Below are positions 10,398-21,919 of a DNA stretch of 64,000 bases, one piece after another. The notes beneath the pieces were generated by a model. The model was given only the letters and a program-made list of their open reading frames with translations. It was not told the origin of the DNA and did not search any database. Numbering within the stretch: the stretch's first letter is position 1; the number at the start of each line of letters is the position of its first letter. Source of the stretch: Tridacna crocea (taxonomy: Eukaryota; Mollusca; Bivalvia; Cardiida; Cardiidae). The stretch is taken from positions 2,895,001-2,959,000 of the forward strand of contig OX031063.1 in assembly GCA_943736015.1 (NCBI GenBank), read 5' to 3'. Both the position numbers and the translations under genes were made by a program.

Positions 10398-11096
10398 CCC
10401 TTTTAGCAAAATGACAAATTTTTGGATTGGACCAAATTCAATGCATTTGCAGATGACAAATAAATTGTTGCTAAAATGATTATTTCTGTTTGATAGGATA
10501 AAAAACGTTATGGGAAAAGGAAAAATAATGGCCTAAGTAAGTTACCGCTTATTCAATCTTTTGTCGAAGATAACATTTTGGACGGAACCGAATTCAAAGC
10601 ATTTGCAGACGACAATAAAAATTTTGCTAAAATGAATCTTTCTGTCATTGATAAGGTAAAAAACATTATGTGAAAAGAAGAGAATGCTGTATTTAAGACA
10701 CCGCTTGTTCAATCGTTTGTCAAATGATTAAATTTTGGACTGGACCAAATTCAAAGCGTTTGCTGACGACAAACCAAATGTTGCAAAAACTTATTAGTTC
10801 TGCCTTTCAGAGGGTAGAAATCATTGTGGGAAAAGGAGAACATACTGTACTTTTTAGATACGGATTATCAACCGTGCATCAATTTCAAAAAATTTGAATA
10901 GGATCAAATTGAAGACATTTGCAGACAACAAATTAAATGTTGCCAAAACGATGATTTCTGTCTTTGATGGTGTAGAAAACATTGTGGGAAAAGAAGAAAA
11001 TGCTGGTAACATGCGTTTTCTCCTAATTCCAGAAAGTTTTCGAAAGCTTTTTCTTGCAGGGTCGATAAAGGTCGGGGTCGTTTGGTAAATAGTCAA
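10398..11096 (+). repeat. tandem array of family A long-arm halves
   Basis: Four head-to-tail segments carry the long arm of family A and the first half of its hairpin. Their caaattcaaagcatttgcag-type motif recurs near 10430, 10585, 10740 and 10905, about 153-162 bp apart. Only the last keeps a decayed second hairpin arm. Confidence 0.75.
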
Positions 11097-11122
11097 TTCT
11101 TTACTAGACAATCACAAGTTTA

Positions 11123-11345
11123 ACTCTTTACCACACAATCACGAATTTTAACACCCCCGTTGAATCTTTTTGAAAACATTGTAGGAAAAGGAGAAAATGC
11201 TGGTAACCAGCATTTTCTCCTTTCCCCACAATGTTTTCTTCCCCATCCAAATAAAAAATCATTATTTAAGTTACGTTTATTTTGTCGTCTGCAACAAATC
11301 CTTTCGATAAGGACCAGTCTGAAGTTTTGTCGTTTCGTAAAGAGT
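11123..11345. mobile_element. family A MITE
   Basis: TTAA at 11119-11122 precedes ctctttaccacacaatc. The hairpin spans about 11172-11239. The right end tcgtttcgtaaagag has lost TTAA (tcgaa). Confidence 0.8.
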
Positions 11346-11380
11346 CGAACGATTCTGAGAAAGAAATCGTTTGAAAAAGA

Positions 11381-11668
11381 GGGACTCTCATAGAGGAAAA
11401 AGAGAAAATTGCCATTGATGGGAAAAGAGGGACTCTCGTAGAGGAAAAAGATGAATTTACTACGTAGGGAAGAAGAGAAACTCTCATAGCGGAAAAAGAG
11501 GAAATTACCATTGAGGGGAAAAGAGGGACTCTCGTAGAGGAAAAAGAGAAAATTGCCATTGAGGGGAAAAGAGGGACTCTCATAGAGGAAAAAGATGAAT
11601 TTACTACGTAGGGAAGAAGAGAAACTCTCATAGCGGAAAAAGAGGAAATTACCATTTAGGGAAAAAGA
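11381..11668. repeat. 48-bp minisatellite with 144-bp higher order
   Basis: Exact 48-bp units (gggactctcatagagg ... gaaaaga) occur in three versions (aaattgccattg, gaatttactacgtag, gaaattaccattg), repeated in order about twice. Because 48 is a multiple of 3, both strands give long periodic frames with 16-residue repeats; these are not supported as genes. Confidence 0.9.
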
Positions 11669-12050
11669 GCAACTCCGATGAATTTACAACTCAGTGAGAG
11701 AAAAGGAGACACTCCCACAGAGGCAAAATGTGAATTTACAGCTGCGGAAAGGGAGGAGTGCCATAGAAGAACTGGGGCAAAGCGCCTGGTTGGGACTACC
11801 ATAAAGGGAAAAGGGGAAACTGCCATAAAAGGAACAGGGGAAACTGCCATAAAGGATAAAGGGGAAATTAACATGAAGGGAATAGAGGAAACTGCTATGA
11901 AAGGAAAGGGAAAAAGCTGCCGTGCCAGATATAGGGAAAACTGCCATAGAGGAAAACTGTCAAAGAGACAAAAAGGGGGCCGCTGCCAAGGCCAAAAAAA
12001 GTGTGGGAGGAGGGGAGAAGAGCCGAAGATTGACGAACAGTGTTTTATCT
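11669..12050. repeat. purine-rich degenerate repeat of about 30-36 bp
   Basis: Variants of gccataaagg, aaaggggaaact and atagaggaaaact recur at irregular 30-36 bp spacing, probably a decayed extension of the 48-bp array. A 183-codon frame on the plus strand covers it with Lys/Gly/Glu repeats; I judge it non-coding. Confidence 0.65.
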
Positions 12051-12119
12051 CTGTGGGTTCTATTTACAATCACGCACCGAGAGATAGAGCCCACTTTCCC
12101 CCTCCCTTCTTCTCTTTAA

Positions 12120-12341
12120 GCCTTTACCAAACGATCCCTGGTTTCTACGACTCTATAAAAAGAAGCCTTTTGAAAACATTGTGGGAAAAGGAGAAAATGC
12201 TGGTAACCAGCATTTTCTCCTTTTTCTAACAATGTTTTCTATTCTGCTGGAAATAATTGTCAATTTTTGAGTTACGTTTATTTTTTCGTCTGCCATGCTT
12301 TCAGTTTGGACCAGTCTCAGATTTTGTTGTTTGGTAAAGGT
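12120..12341. mobile_element. family A TTAA MITE
   Basis: It is flanked by TTAA at 12116-12119 and 12342-12345, with ends gcctttaccaaacgatccc and gtttggtaaagg. Confidence 0.9.
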
Positions 12342-12555
12342 TTAATACCCAGTAAATCTCTCCCACTAGATTCACTTTATTATCGTGAGTAATCACTGAA
12401 AATCCAATTTAAATCTTAATTTGTTGAACACGGTAACGGATTTATGTCGATTTACGAGGAGATTAGAAGAGTTTTCACTTTGATTATCAAGATAGATCCC
12501 CTGAGATAAAGATGACAAAGGACTTGTCAGGTCAAAGGTGAACCAAACTCCTAAA

Positions 12556-12780
12556 CTTTTTACCACACGATAAAATTTTAGACTGGTCCAAATTAAAGAT
12601 ATGCGCAGATGACAAGTTAAATGTTATTCAAAATAAAAAAAACCCCACTTTTTCAAAGACTAGAAAACATCGTGAGAAAAGGAGAAAATGCAGGTTACCA
12701 GCATTTTCTCCTTTTCCATCGATATTTTCAGAAGGCTTCTTTCTCTGGGTCGTAAAAACCAGGAATTGTTTGGTAAAGGG
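12556..12780. mobile_element. family A TTAA MITE
   Basis: Left ctttttaccacacga follows TAAA. Right tttggtaaaggg is followed by TTAA at 12781-12784. The hairpin spans about 12660-12728. Confidence 0.88.
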
Positions 12781-12784
12781 TTAA

Positions 12785-12824
<40 letters not shown>

Positions 12825-12960
12825 AATTGATTGATGTTTCACGTCGCTTGCAACATCATTTCTGTCATATCACGGCGGCAACTCACATATTCATGTATTT
12901 CCTGTGTTTTGCCAGTACTAACTTAGGGTTCTGGAGCTTCGGAGGAAATGTTGAGGTAAT
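12785..12960 (-). mobile_element. GATT microsatellite plus second SINE-type tail
   Basis: A (TTGA)n run at 12786-12832 is followed by sequence resembling, in reverse, a SINE body that ends with gtgatatgacagaaatgatg and is also seen at 32765 and 58185. It is probably a second SINE family sharing the 3' tail. Confidence 0.5.
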
Positions 12961-13040
12961 CTATCAATCAATCAATCAATCGATCAACCAATGAAAGAGA
13001 AATCGAAAACGAATGAATGAATGAATGAATGGATGAATGC
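12961..13040. repeat. ATCA and GAAT microsatellites
   Basis: Runs of atca at 12964-12990 and gaat at 13011-13037. Confidence 0.85.
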
Positions 13041-13232
13041 GAAAACTTGATTCAAAATCTGTTAAATGATTTAAATGCAGAAATGTAGAAACTTTCATCT
13101 ACTCCAAACACAATCGTGTCAAAACAGAGCTCCATAACTGTACAAAACTATCTTCGCAAGAGGCCGTATCACCTTTGCCAAATGAAGTTTTTCTATTCAT
13201 CCAAAAATGCTGAATTTGTCTTGTATAGAGTA

Positions 13233-13312
13233 TAGGAAAACATTGTGGGAAAAGGAGAAAATGCTGGTTACCAGCATTTTCTCCTTTTCCCACAATGTTT
13301 TCAAAAGGCCTC
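13233..13312. mobile_element. family A hairpin core
   Basis: A perfect palindrome spans about 13236-13303 with a short right arm. The outer ends are not recognisable. Confidence 0.8.
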
Positions 13313-13488
13313 CCTTCAGGATCGTTTTAACAAGGGAATGCTTGTTACAAGGGTTTCTTATCTCGGCCTGGTATCTTTCTTGTCACATAAAAACACTTAT
13401 GTCAGAGTGATAAGTGCATTCTAAAGTCTTCTTTCAAGTACTGTAAGAAATTTGTTTCTTTGGTTTCATCTCTGTACCAAAAATAAAC

Positions 13489-13675
13489 AGTGTCATCGCT
13501 GACCATTCTTTCGACCATGGCTGTGTGGGAAAGTAGCCAGTGGCTTGGAAAGAACATTGAACGGATTTCTGGTAAAAGAGACTCCAGGAAAGCACGGATA
13601 GGTGTACTGGCCGCCGCGATAATAACTGAAATAATGTGGAAAACGATTTTAAACACCATACAATCAACCAATCAT
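13489..13675 (+). mobile_element. tRNA-SINE, 5'-truncated
   Basis: The body runs from gctgaccattctttcgacc through ggataggtgtactggccgcc to aacaccatacaatcaacc. The tRNA head is absent. Confidence 0.85.
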
Positions 13676-13753
13676 AAACATACAAGGTGCAAGGACATAT
13701 CCAGGATATTTATACCCAGGGGCGGAGGGGGGGTGTTCCTGATTTTTGTATAG

Positions 13754-14989
13754 ATTATTACATAATTATACAAATATGCTACTGCTTAAATGGTTGCATT
13801 TTCTATCATAACGTATACCTGTATAATAATAATATACACCTGCAAACAATATTACTAGAAACCTTATGGAAATATATTACCTAAAATCTAATCTCTACAT
13901 TCAGTGTGTTCAGCTATTATTGTAGATAAACTTGTCTTTAAAGAAGCCCTTATACCCATTTTTAGCAAGTTTTACCTTATTTTGTCTTTATTTTATCAAA
14001 ATATAGTCATTCTTATATCTTCATGCCAAATATTGCTCCTGACGGTTGCAAGGTTGCTTAGATTACGGTCGATAGAAAATGCATTGCGCTGAGTTGCAGC
14101 CTTCCATGTAAAAAGACTCGTCGTTTCCGGTTTTTGAATCGAAGAGTATATCCGTCATACACTCGGGTAGATTCGTATAATGAACATGCATTTTGTCACG
14201 TGGCTATATTTGACCTTCACCCTGCGCTTAATTAGGTAATCAAAGGAAAATGGAGGCTTCTTTATTGCAGCCTTGATTCCAAGGGGCCTATTCCGTTGGG
14301 GCCTATATGCAAATTACACCGTATCCGATTCTAGGCGAAAACCAACGATAAATTTCCGTGACGCATCGCCATTGTTTACAGCTCCGATCGTCAGCCAGTT
14401 TTCGTCTGACCAATATTCGGTTGTGAAATACAAATCTCCATCTTTCTTTTTTTCAATCACACCATCATATGTCAGTAATACATCCATGTTTACACATATG
14501 AATGATTTCTGTACCATTCTAAATTGTTTGAGATCTAACAGCGTTTTTGCTCACCGTCTGTAGATGGGCATCTTTAAAAAAAAGCTTGGGCGGAAAAGGG
14601 CTTATTCAAATAATTTATTTGAGACAAAGATATCGTGATAAACTGTTACCGGACTGATTTTGAAATTACATTTTTAAAACATGTAATCAGTCTATTCAGT
14701 CTCTGAATATTTTTCAAAAAATCATTAAAACAAGAATTTTCAAACATATTTGTCTATTCACGAAATCTATAAAGCGTCGGGTACGAGTCCTTTTCCTCGT
14801 CCTAAATCATTTTCGACCCTTTTGATAGAAAACAAATTGCTAACCACTTGAAGTAAAGCCTAGCTACCAGTAAGTGCAATGTTTGTGTAACCCCCGTGTC
14901 GGAAACATTGTAAATTTCAGTTTCGTTTGTGGCATTCGTTAATCTCTTTCATTGCACTAACATGATATCCGCCTTGCTCTGAGAAAAGG
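13754..14989. other. intergenic stretch, no supported gene
   Basis: A 67-codon minus-strand frame at 14314-14517 and an overlapping plus-strand frame lie in a slightly GC-richer patch. Neither shows a recognisable domain or splice context. No bounded repeat was recognised. Confidence 0.4.
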
Positions 14990-15180
14990 GAACTTAAGGT
15001 AGAAGACACGTAATACTTTTAGTGCAACATGAAATAAAATTTTCTTGAAAGTTGATAAATACAGATTTATACAGATATGATACTTTCGCACATTTTTAAC
15101 CGAACAGAAATTCCTTTGATGTTTATCTTCAAATTATTTGTTGATACTTTTGTTAGTTTCTAGAAAAGGGAGGTAACTAT
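14990..15180 (+). repeat. family M repeat, partial
   Basis: It matches 56743-56910 (gttgataaata, gatttata, cagaaattcctttgatg, gttgatacttt, tagtttct). It has no insertion at the position where the 6090 copy carries a family I element. Confidence 0.7.
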
Positions 15181-16252
15181 TATTTCAGTCACTCTTATTT
15201 TGTCATCTGCAACTGCTTTTGATTTGGACAAGGAGTTAAGCCCCCTTATGTCAGAGCATGAGTTATACAAAACTATAATTTTTTTTTTAGTTCACTCCAC
15301 TGAAACATACACAGATTTTGTATGTTATTGACTTATCTTAACAAGCATACGATATAGATTCAAGATTAGAATGCACTATTTGTGCAGCCAAATCTTGATT
15401 TATTCGTCAACAAGAGCCCCAGAATAGAATAGAATAGTTTTATTTTTTCCACAGTGGGCCCTTTACGGGCAAACATAACAAATATCAATATACTACATAG
15501 TACATGCTTATGCTAAGATACATAATGAATGAGCTATCGCACGGCATTACCAACAAAGTGACATGGACACCCAGCAAAGACGCAGATCAGCCTGCATATC
15601 AGTGCTGTCTGATCTGGGTCCTTGTGTGCGTTTACAGGACAATGTGAGTCTTCATTGTGTATATCCCCATGTTTTCATATTCATGACGTACGTAGCTTAC
15701 AAGGACAATAAGGTAGAATACATTGTATATATAATGGTTTTTTTTTTTATTACTGCCCCAAAGAAACTGAATTTTTCAATAATTCAGTAGGATACCCAAG
15801 TTCTTCACTCCTCTTGGCCTCTCTAGTTTTGAAATTTTTACAGGAGCTTAAAATAAGATTTTGACCAAAGATGTCTTTTGGCAAAGAAACCGTTGATATC
15901 TTTCATGTGACAACCATATTAAGGAAGTGTCTTTTACGCCTCATTAACGTTTTGAAGGTGGAAAAAATGCTGGGATAAGAAAACTGGTGGGACTTGAACT
16001 CACTACCTTTATAAACCAAAGTCTGCGACTATAACTATATTGAATAATCGGAACAACTGAATATGTATAGTGTAAGCATTTATCTATCCATCTAAGTTCC
16101 GTAACACCTATACCGTTACTAACGGCATAAGAAATTTTACAAAAATACAAAAACGCGACAATTCTTGTGTTTACTACAACTTCTTGTATCTGTTTTAATT
16201 GTGAAGTCATCTTTGCATGCAAAAGAGAATAACACTATTTAGAGTTATAAAA
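15181..16252. other. intergenic stretch, no supported gene
   Basis: I see no bounded repeat or gene. A short gaatagaatagaatag run lies near 15425. Confidence 0.4.
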
Positions 16253-16711
16253 GCAAATATATAGATGATATTTGTTTTTTTCGGTGTAAGATCGAAATTT
16301 ATTTCATCGAGTGGACACCATCGGTAATATTTTCACGAGTGGCGCAGCCACGAGTGAAAATATTACCGATGGTGTTCACGAGATGAAATAAATTTCGATC
16401 TTTCATTGAAAAAAACAAATATTCTATTTATTTTATGCTTTTAACCCTTTCTGGGAGGAGCTTTATCAAAATTCAGTACAGTTCTTTTCCCTTATTCCCC
16501 GTGGCGTACCCCTTCCGCATAGCAACGTTACGTCAAGCGCGAGAAACGTAAGGTATATGACGTCATATTTGCCATCTGGTCGTTAGGCACGCGCAATTTA
16601 CCTAGGCGACAAGAACGTGAAAATCGATATTTTCACTGGTGGTACCAGTGTAAGATCGAAAAATATTTTCACTGCTATTTCTCGATATCCCACCGGAAAG
16701 CATGAAATAAG
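16253..16711 (+). mobile_element. family J foldback element
   Basis: The long palindrome at 16295-16412 (gatcgaaatttatttcatcg ... gatgaaataaatttcgatc) has a core of cacgagtggcgcagccacg. It is followed by a body, about 90 percent similar by eye to 54688-55137, ending with ccggaaagcatgaaataa. Confidence 0.8.
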
Positions 16712-16749
16712 GTCGATTGTCCCTTTACCCCAAACAAGTGTAATGCAAC

Positions 16750-16862
16750 TTTAAAGCCGATAGTACAACACAAAATTTGTTAGCTTCAAAGGCATTTTGG
16801 GGGAAAGATATATCCTTATCGGACAGTGTAGATCCAAGATCAGACTTCACCTTCTTTGCATG
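16750..16862 (+). mobile_element. family C MITE, 3'-truncated
   Basis: It keeps the left arm and ccttatcggacagtgtagat, then is lost after the first hairpin arm. Confidence 0.55.
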
Positions 16863-17649
16863 TTTATTCTAATGGTACTGGCATATTTGCTGGCAAATTT
16901 ACCCCGTCCCCTTTTAGTTTAAGATATTTCTTCTTTCTACGGACTTCTCTCTGTTGTCGCACAATACTGCTCCTTGATTACAGAACGACTTGAGACATAA
17001 AAGATTGTTATAACTTACAACCCGCTGCAGTTCATGCAAGCTAAAAGTGATTCTTCGATAATCCGAATATACTGATAATTCGAACTGATTTGCTAGTCAT
17101 CGAAATTTCGAGATTTCTTTTTTTTATCTTAAATACTTGTATAAATATATGTACTACATTTCAATTGATTCGGTTACTTAATAGCCTTTGGTTGAACTTA
17201 GAATGTCCGGATGCCAGTGAGAACACATTGCTTCACTGTACACGACTTTTCCCCTGTATTAAAAAGAAAACTTATAGATTACGAAAACAATTTTACCAAA
17301 GGATTTATTTCCCACGGCAGTTTTCTCCTTTGGCCACAATATTTTCACATCTATTTCTGTATTAAAGCTTAATTCGAGATGATAATCAATATCAACCATA
17401 TTTCTTTTTTAACAGTTCTTCTCATAATGTAGCTTACAGTAATGATTTAAGTGTGTGAAAATCACGATAAAGTGGTATCCATGCCCTAATTGCAATTCTG
17501 TCCACATTAACACAGTCAATATTATTACAACTTACTTTACAAATTATTGAGAATCTTATTACTTGTATAGTTAGGCCGTGGCATCTAAACACAGACATAT
17601 AGAATTGAATCAAACTCACATGACTTTGTTTTAATTGGACTCTCGAGCC

Positions 17650-17890
17650 GAGCCTCACTAGCTCAGTTGGTAACCTGCAGATCTTGAGAACAGGTGGTTC
17701 TGGGCTCGATCCCCAATTTCTACTGATGATAGTCTGTGCCACAGGATTCATTACTTTCTCACCACTGACCGTTGTCTCGACGACAGTTATATGGGATCCC
17801 AGGAAAGCATGGATAGGTGCACTGGCCGCCGCGATATAAATGAAATAATGATGAAAACAGCGTTAAACACCATACAATCAATCAATCAAT
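17650..17890 (+). mobile_element. tRNA-SINE with internal deletion
   Basis: The head (actagctcagttggtaacct ... gggctcgatcccca) is followed by the body. A deletion removes the segment between atgggat and cccaggaaagcatgg. The tail is (ATCA)n. Confidence 0.88.
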
Positions 17891-17922
17891 TACTTTCGAT
17901 AATTGATACCTGGAAATTTTAA

Positions 17923-18052
17923 CTCTTAAGTTTTAAGCGCGAATCTTATACCCTTTGCGGACATTGTAGATCAAGATCAGACTGCACAGAACGTGCAGTC
18001 TGATCTTGGATCTGCACTGTCCGATATGGAGACATTTTTTTTCAAATAGTAG

Positions 18053-18086
<34 letters not shown>

Positions 18087-18179
18087 AATAAATAAGATGA
18101 GATAAGATTTAAAATATCATCAATCGGATTTTTACTATTCGCTTGAAAGTTTCGCGTGATTTGTTAGGCAGGGTAAGAG
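17923..18179 (+). mobile_element. family C TTAA MITE with internal ATA run
   Basis: It is flanked by TTAA at 17919-17922 and 18180-18183. The palindrome spans 17960-18029. An (ATA)n/(AAAT)n tract at 18050-18095 sits inside. The right end is gttaggcagggtaagag. Confidence 0.85.
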
Positions 18180-18569
18180 TTAACTATTACTCGTGATATA
18201 CGTAGTAACTAACTGTCCTATCCGCCCATCACGAGGTTCGAATCTTTGCTCTGAGAGGCCAGTGGTCTACTACACTGCCGTCTGAAATCGTTAACAAAGA
18301 GTTGGAATCAATTTGGATAAATAACGTGCATTGAAGATACTATAATGGTACCCCTGAACGTTGAGAGGTTTGGAAAACATTGTTGGAAAACGAGCATTTA
18401 CTAGGAAAATAATTACACTGCTTTACATTCTTTAAATGGTTGTCCTTTGAATTTGGACAAGTTCTTAATCAGGTCCATGAAAGGCTGAACTGTAATTTCA
18501 TTTTTTTCTGTGGTTCAGTTTAAAAAGTTATAAGCATGTCCCAGCCATTGCTCTGCTTATACAGCTGTG

Positions 18570-18640
18570 AAAGACGACGTAGATCAAGGTCAGACTGCAC
18601 AGAACATGCTGTCTGATCTTTGGTCTGTACCGTCCCTTTG
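18570..18640. mobile_element. family C hairpin core
   Basis: A palindrome (gtagatcaaggtcagac ... gtctgatctttggtct) without clear ends. Confidence 0.6.
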
Positions 18641-18851
18641 ATCGTAAGTTATGATCGAATGGTTTCCTTTTTTCCATTACAACTCAATTCAGTTAAACTT
18701 TACAAAAATCAAGTGTATCTACTTGACAGCTACTGAGTTAATATGACCCAGCACGTATTTGCAGAAGCCATTTTATCCGAAAGAATAACATTAGATCTCT
18801 AACTCTTGATTTTTAAGTGTGACCCCTAAATACAGTAGATCTACACAGTCC

Positions 18852-19092
18852 GGGCTTGTATTCACCAACCATTCTTAAGTTCTTAAGGATAAGGAACCCC
18901 TTTGAGATTCGTGTAACATCGCTTTTCATCGCCGAAAAGTCGTGCAGATTCGGCTGAGACTCGGATAATCCGTAATCGATCATGAAATGCGATCTTACAC
19001 GAATGCCATCAGGGTGTTCCATCGTTAAACTAGTTCTCAAGTATTTTTTTTTACTTTGAAAGTAACGCAATTTCTGATTGGCTAAACCAATA
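18852..19092. mobile_element. family E left half carrying a nested family F element
   Basis: It starts gggcttgtattcaccaacc and ends with half of the centre (ttctgattggctaaacc). A family F foldback (18893-19020) splits the arm. Confidence 0.7.
18893..19020. mobile_element. family F foldback, short form, nested
   Basis: Ends ggaacccc ... gtgttcc. Arms attcgtgtaacatcgctttt and gcgatcttacacgaat enclose gactcggataatccgtaatc. It is related to 29041-29233. Confidence 0.7.
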
Positions 19093-19095
19093 GAA

Positions 19096-19615
19096 CCATG
19101 CTCTTTGAAAAAGGAGACTTAATGCATCTGCAAAAAGTTTTGACCCATGTCAGACTGTGCAGACCGCGCAGGCAGACATGGGCCAAAACCTTTTACTTCG
19201 GTCAATTTTCTGCATGTCAAAGGACCAATCTTAATAACGGTCTTAATTTAAACATATCTTATTTCATTATATGCTAGTATATGATTTGAAATGGGGTTTA
19301 AAATGGGATTGGACCACAATTTCTGCCAACTTAGAAGGTTCATATAGTCTAACTAAAGGTTTAGAAAGTAACGTAGCTTCTGATTGGCTAAGACCTTTGG
19401 TCTACTAGCCAATCAAATGTTATGTTTCTTTCAAACAAAGAAAAGTCTTGACAATTATACTGAGAACGTTCTTAAGAATGGTACGTGATTACAGACCCAG
19501 TCTACCTCATGATTCACCTGGTGGTTAGACAAAAAAGATTTTTATAGACCCATAATTCTATGATGCTTTGCTTGGTATAATGGACCACGAAAATGTATTA
19601 AACCCCTTTTTCTAG
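19096..19615 (+). mobile_element. family G element interrupted by a family E copy
   Basis: The G left part (cttaatgcatctgcaaaaag and a palindrome around gcagaccgcgcaggc) lies at 19096-19235. The G right part (tctacctcatgattcacctg to attaaacccctttttctagg) lies at 19495-19615. A left-truncated family E foldback at about 19340-19500 lies between. Confidence 0.6.
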
Positions 19616-19710
19616 GTGCATAGCTCAAACAGTTCAGCCAATCATAAATCTCGTTACTTTCTGAATCTGGATAATGTCGTTGTGTTACGTTAACGCAAAA
19701 ACAGTCTAAA

Positions 19711-19931
19711 TCCTTTACCAGACGACAAAATTTTAATCTTGTCCAAATTTAAAGCATTTGCAGACGATAATTTCAGTGTGGTTCAAATGGTGCAATTGTT
19801 TCTTCGACAGGACAGGAAACATTGTTGGAAAAGAAGAAAATGCTGGTTACCAGCATTTTCTACTTTTCCCACAATGTTTTCAAATGCTTCTTTCCCAGAG
19901 TCGTTAAAAGTAGGCATTGTGCACTAAAGGA
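19711..19931. mobile_element. family A MITE, full length 221 bp
   Basis: The left end tcctttaccagacgac follows TAAA. The right end gcactaaagga is followed by TTAA at 19932-19935. The hairpin spans about 19815-19882. Confidence 0.88.
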
Positions 19932-19949
19932 TTAATCCTTGTAGCTCTT

Positions 19950-20045
19950 GGTAGATTAAGATCAGACTGCCTGCAGCAAACACTGAAGATCAAAATCAGG
20001 CTATCATGTGTATGCAGTCCGATTTTGGATCTACATTGTCCGTTA
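19950..20045. mobile_element. family C fragment
   Basis: Duplicated, decayed hairpin arms (agatcagactgc, agtccgattttggatctac, attgtccg). Confidence 0.5.
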
Positions 20046-20680
20046 TTTGGTAAGTTATTGACAAAACACTGAAATAGCGCGGGAAAAAAAGACAAGAGCA
20101 AAATAAAAAAGTTTGAGCTACTTTTCCACTTTTCTTTTGTATCTAATGAACTTTCGCTAGAGCCTACGGATGTGACTATATTCGAATTATTGCGTGCTCG
20201 ATAAATCGAGGTTTTAGTGTATGTTTATCATAATGACAGTGTTTTTACACACTTCATTTTCCAATATACCGATGGATAAGTGCAAAAGTGCCGTAAAAAA
20301 TATATAATTCTTCTTTCAATTACATCTCTTTTGCACCTACATCTCTATACCATACAGTTTTATTTTATTTGAAGGCCCGTGTTCTGCTTTGAAAGCGAAA
20401 TCTCTCAGAAAGACAAAAAATGTTACATTAACTGTTCAATTTGCAAACATTTATACAACATAACTTTCATCAAAATCATCCGTTACTTGGAAGAACCCTT
20501 CTTTCTTTAGCGTTTTGTCACGATCTTTTGTCATTGTAAGATCTAGATTTAAGACCAACTCAAACAAAACGCTTACCCAATATTTACTGATCAAATACGA
20601 ACATAATTAGATAGACCGAAGTAAGTGGAGCTTCGGTATTCTGACACCATTGTGAGCCCTCAAATCTTAGCTGATCCTTT
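20046..20680. other. intergenic stretch, no supported feature
   Basis: I see no gene or bounded repeat. Confidence 0.4.
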
Positions 20681-20684
20681 TCAA

Positions 20685-20830
20685 AACGACAAATTGCCTC
20701 TGATATGGTAGAAAACATTGTGGAAAAAGGAGAAAATGCTGGTGACCAGCATTTCCTCTATTTCCCCATAATGTTTTTCGGTAGGCTTTTTTTCCATGGG
20801 TAAAAGTCTAGATTGTGCAGTAAATGGACG
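20685..20830. mobile_element. family A MITE, arms decayed
   Basis: The hairpin spans about 20707-20777 with several mismatches (ggtgaccagc centre). The short arm is recognisable. Confidence 0.7.
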
Positions 20831-20867
20831 AAGGTTATGCTCAAACGTTTGATTCTTCGCCATATTT

Positions 20868-20985
20868 TGATTGATTGATTGATTGATTGATCGGTCGGTC
20901 GGTCGGTCGGTTGGTTGGTTGGTTGATTTCTCGGTTGATTGGTTGCCTGATTGATCGATCGATTGATTGATTGATTGATTGATAT
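20868..20985. repeat. GATT/GGTC/GGTT microsatellite
   Basis: Consecutive tetranucleotide blocks. A reversed SINE tail fragment follows at 20986-21062 (gtttcttttaccagtatatg). Confidence 0.85.
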
Positions 20986-21164
20986 TTAACACTCTATATC
21001 CCGTAAGCCAGTGCCTGGGGTTTCTTTTACCAGTATATGGCACACATCCTTCCAAATCCGCAGGAAAAAGGGGGCCCCCAGGTCTGTGCAGTCTGATCTA
21101 GGCCTATACTTTTCACCTACTTAAAGAGCTAGGGACCGACCTCTTTATCTATCCTGATAATTAT

Positions 21165-21383
21165 ATTCCATAATGTCTTCTTCGGACACTATGTTTAAAA
21201 TAGACTGTGTTTCCCGTCGGCGTCGACCTGGTCTGTATTTAATCTTTAATTTCTCTTGTTGTCGGATGGTTTTTGACTACTGAGGTTTTTATGAATAGAA
21301 ATTATAAGGCTCTGGGTGTATAAAGATTATTTTTTGTATTTTTGTAAATTTTTTGTCCCAAAATTTGAAGGGCCACCTTTAAG
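21165..21383 (-). mobile_element. family I element, truncated
   Basis: It is the reverse complement of the first part of 6373-6913 and ends tttgaagggccaccttt. The other end is lost. Confidence 0.75.
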
Positions 21384-21500
21384 ACCCTGACATAGAAGCC
21401 TTTTAAAAACATTGTGTGAAAAGGAGAAATTGCTAATTTATCATCTGCATGTACATAAAATTTCAAAGAGTCTGAAATTCTTTCGTCTTGTTAAGAGTTG
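21384..21500. mobile_element. family A MITE, internally deleted
   Basis: It has the short arm (ccctgacatagaagcc) and first hairpin arm, then the distal long arm. The second hairpin arm is missing. Confidence 0.65.
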
Positions 21501-21919
21501 AAAAGATACTGTTTCTCACGCCTCCTTAACTTTACTCGGAGTACTTTGATCCTAAGTTTTGATACTATACATAGAAGCAACTCGAATGCATTAACCCAAA
21601 ACAATGCTTCTAAAATCCCTTTACCAGCGCAAAAGTCTCTTTTTTAATTAACTTTGGTGGTATATGCAGATGATAAAAAAAAAGCGGCTCAACATACGGG
21701 ATTTGTCTGCACGAGAATATAAAACATTTTCCCAGCTTTTGAAGTCTCAAATGTTTTCGTGTTCGTTAAGAAGGTTTAAAACCTTTAGAACGGTATTATC
21801 TAAATTCAGATGCATTTTGACTTCTTCATTGATTACTTTTAGTCGCTAATAGATCTTTAACAGCAGAGAATTCAAGTATTAAGAAAAAAGCAGTCATTTT
21901 ACTACAGATTTCTAGATAA

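Noticed and set aside
11678..12229. A 183-codon plus-strand frame with Lys/Gly/Glu repeats
   Set aside because: It spans decayed minisatellite units and runs into a family A MITE, so its end is encoded by a transposon hairpin.
14273..14563. Overlapping 96-codon and 67-codon frames in a GC-richer patch
   Set aside because: No recognisable domain, signal peptide or splice context, and each is the antisense of the other.
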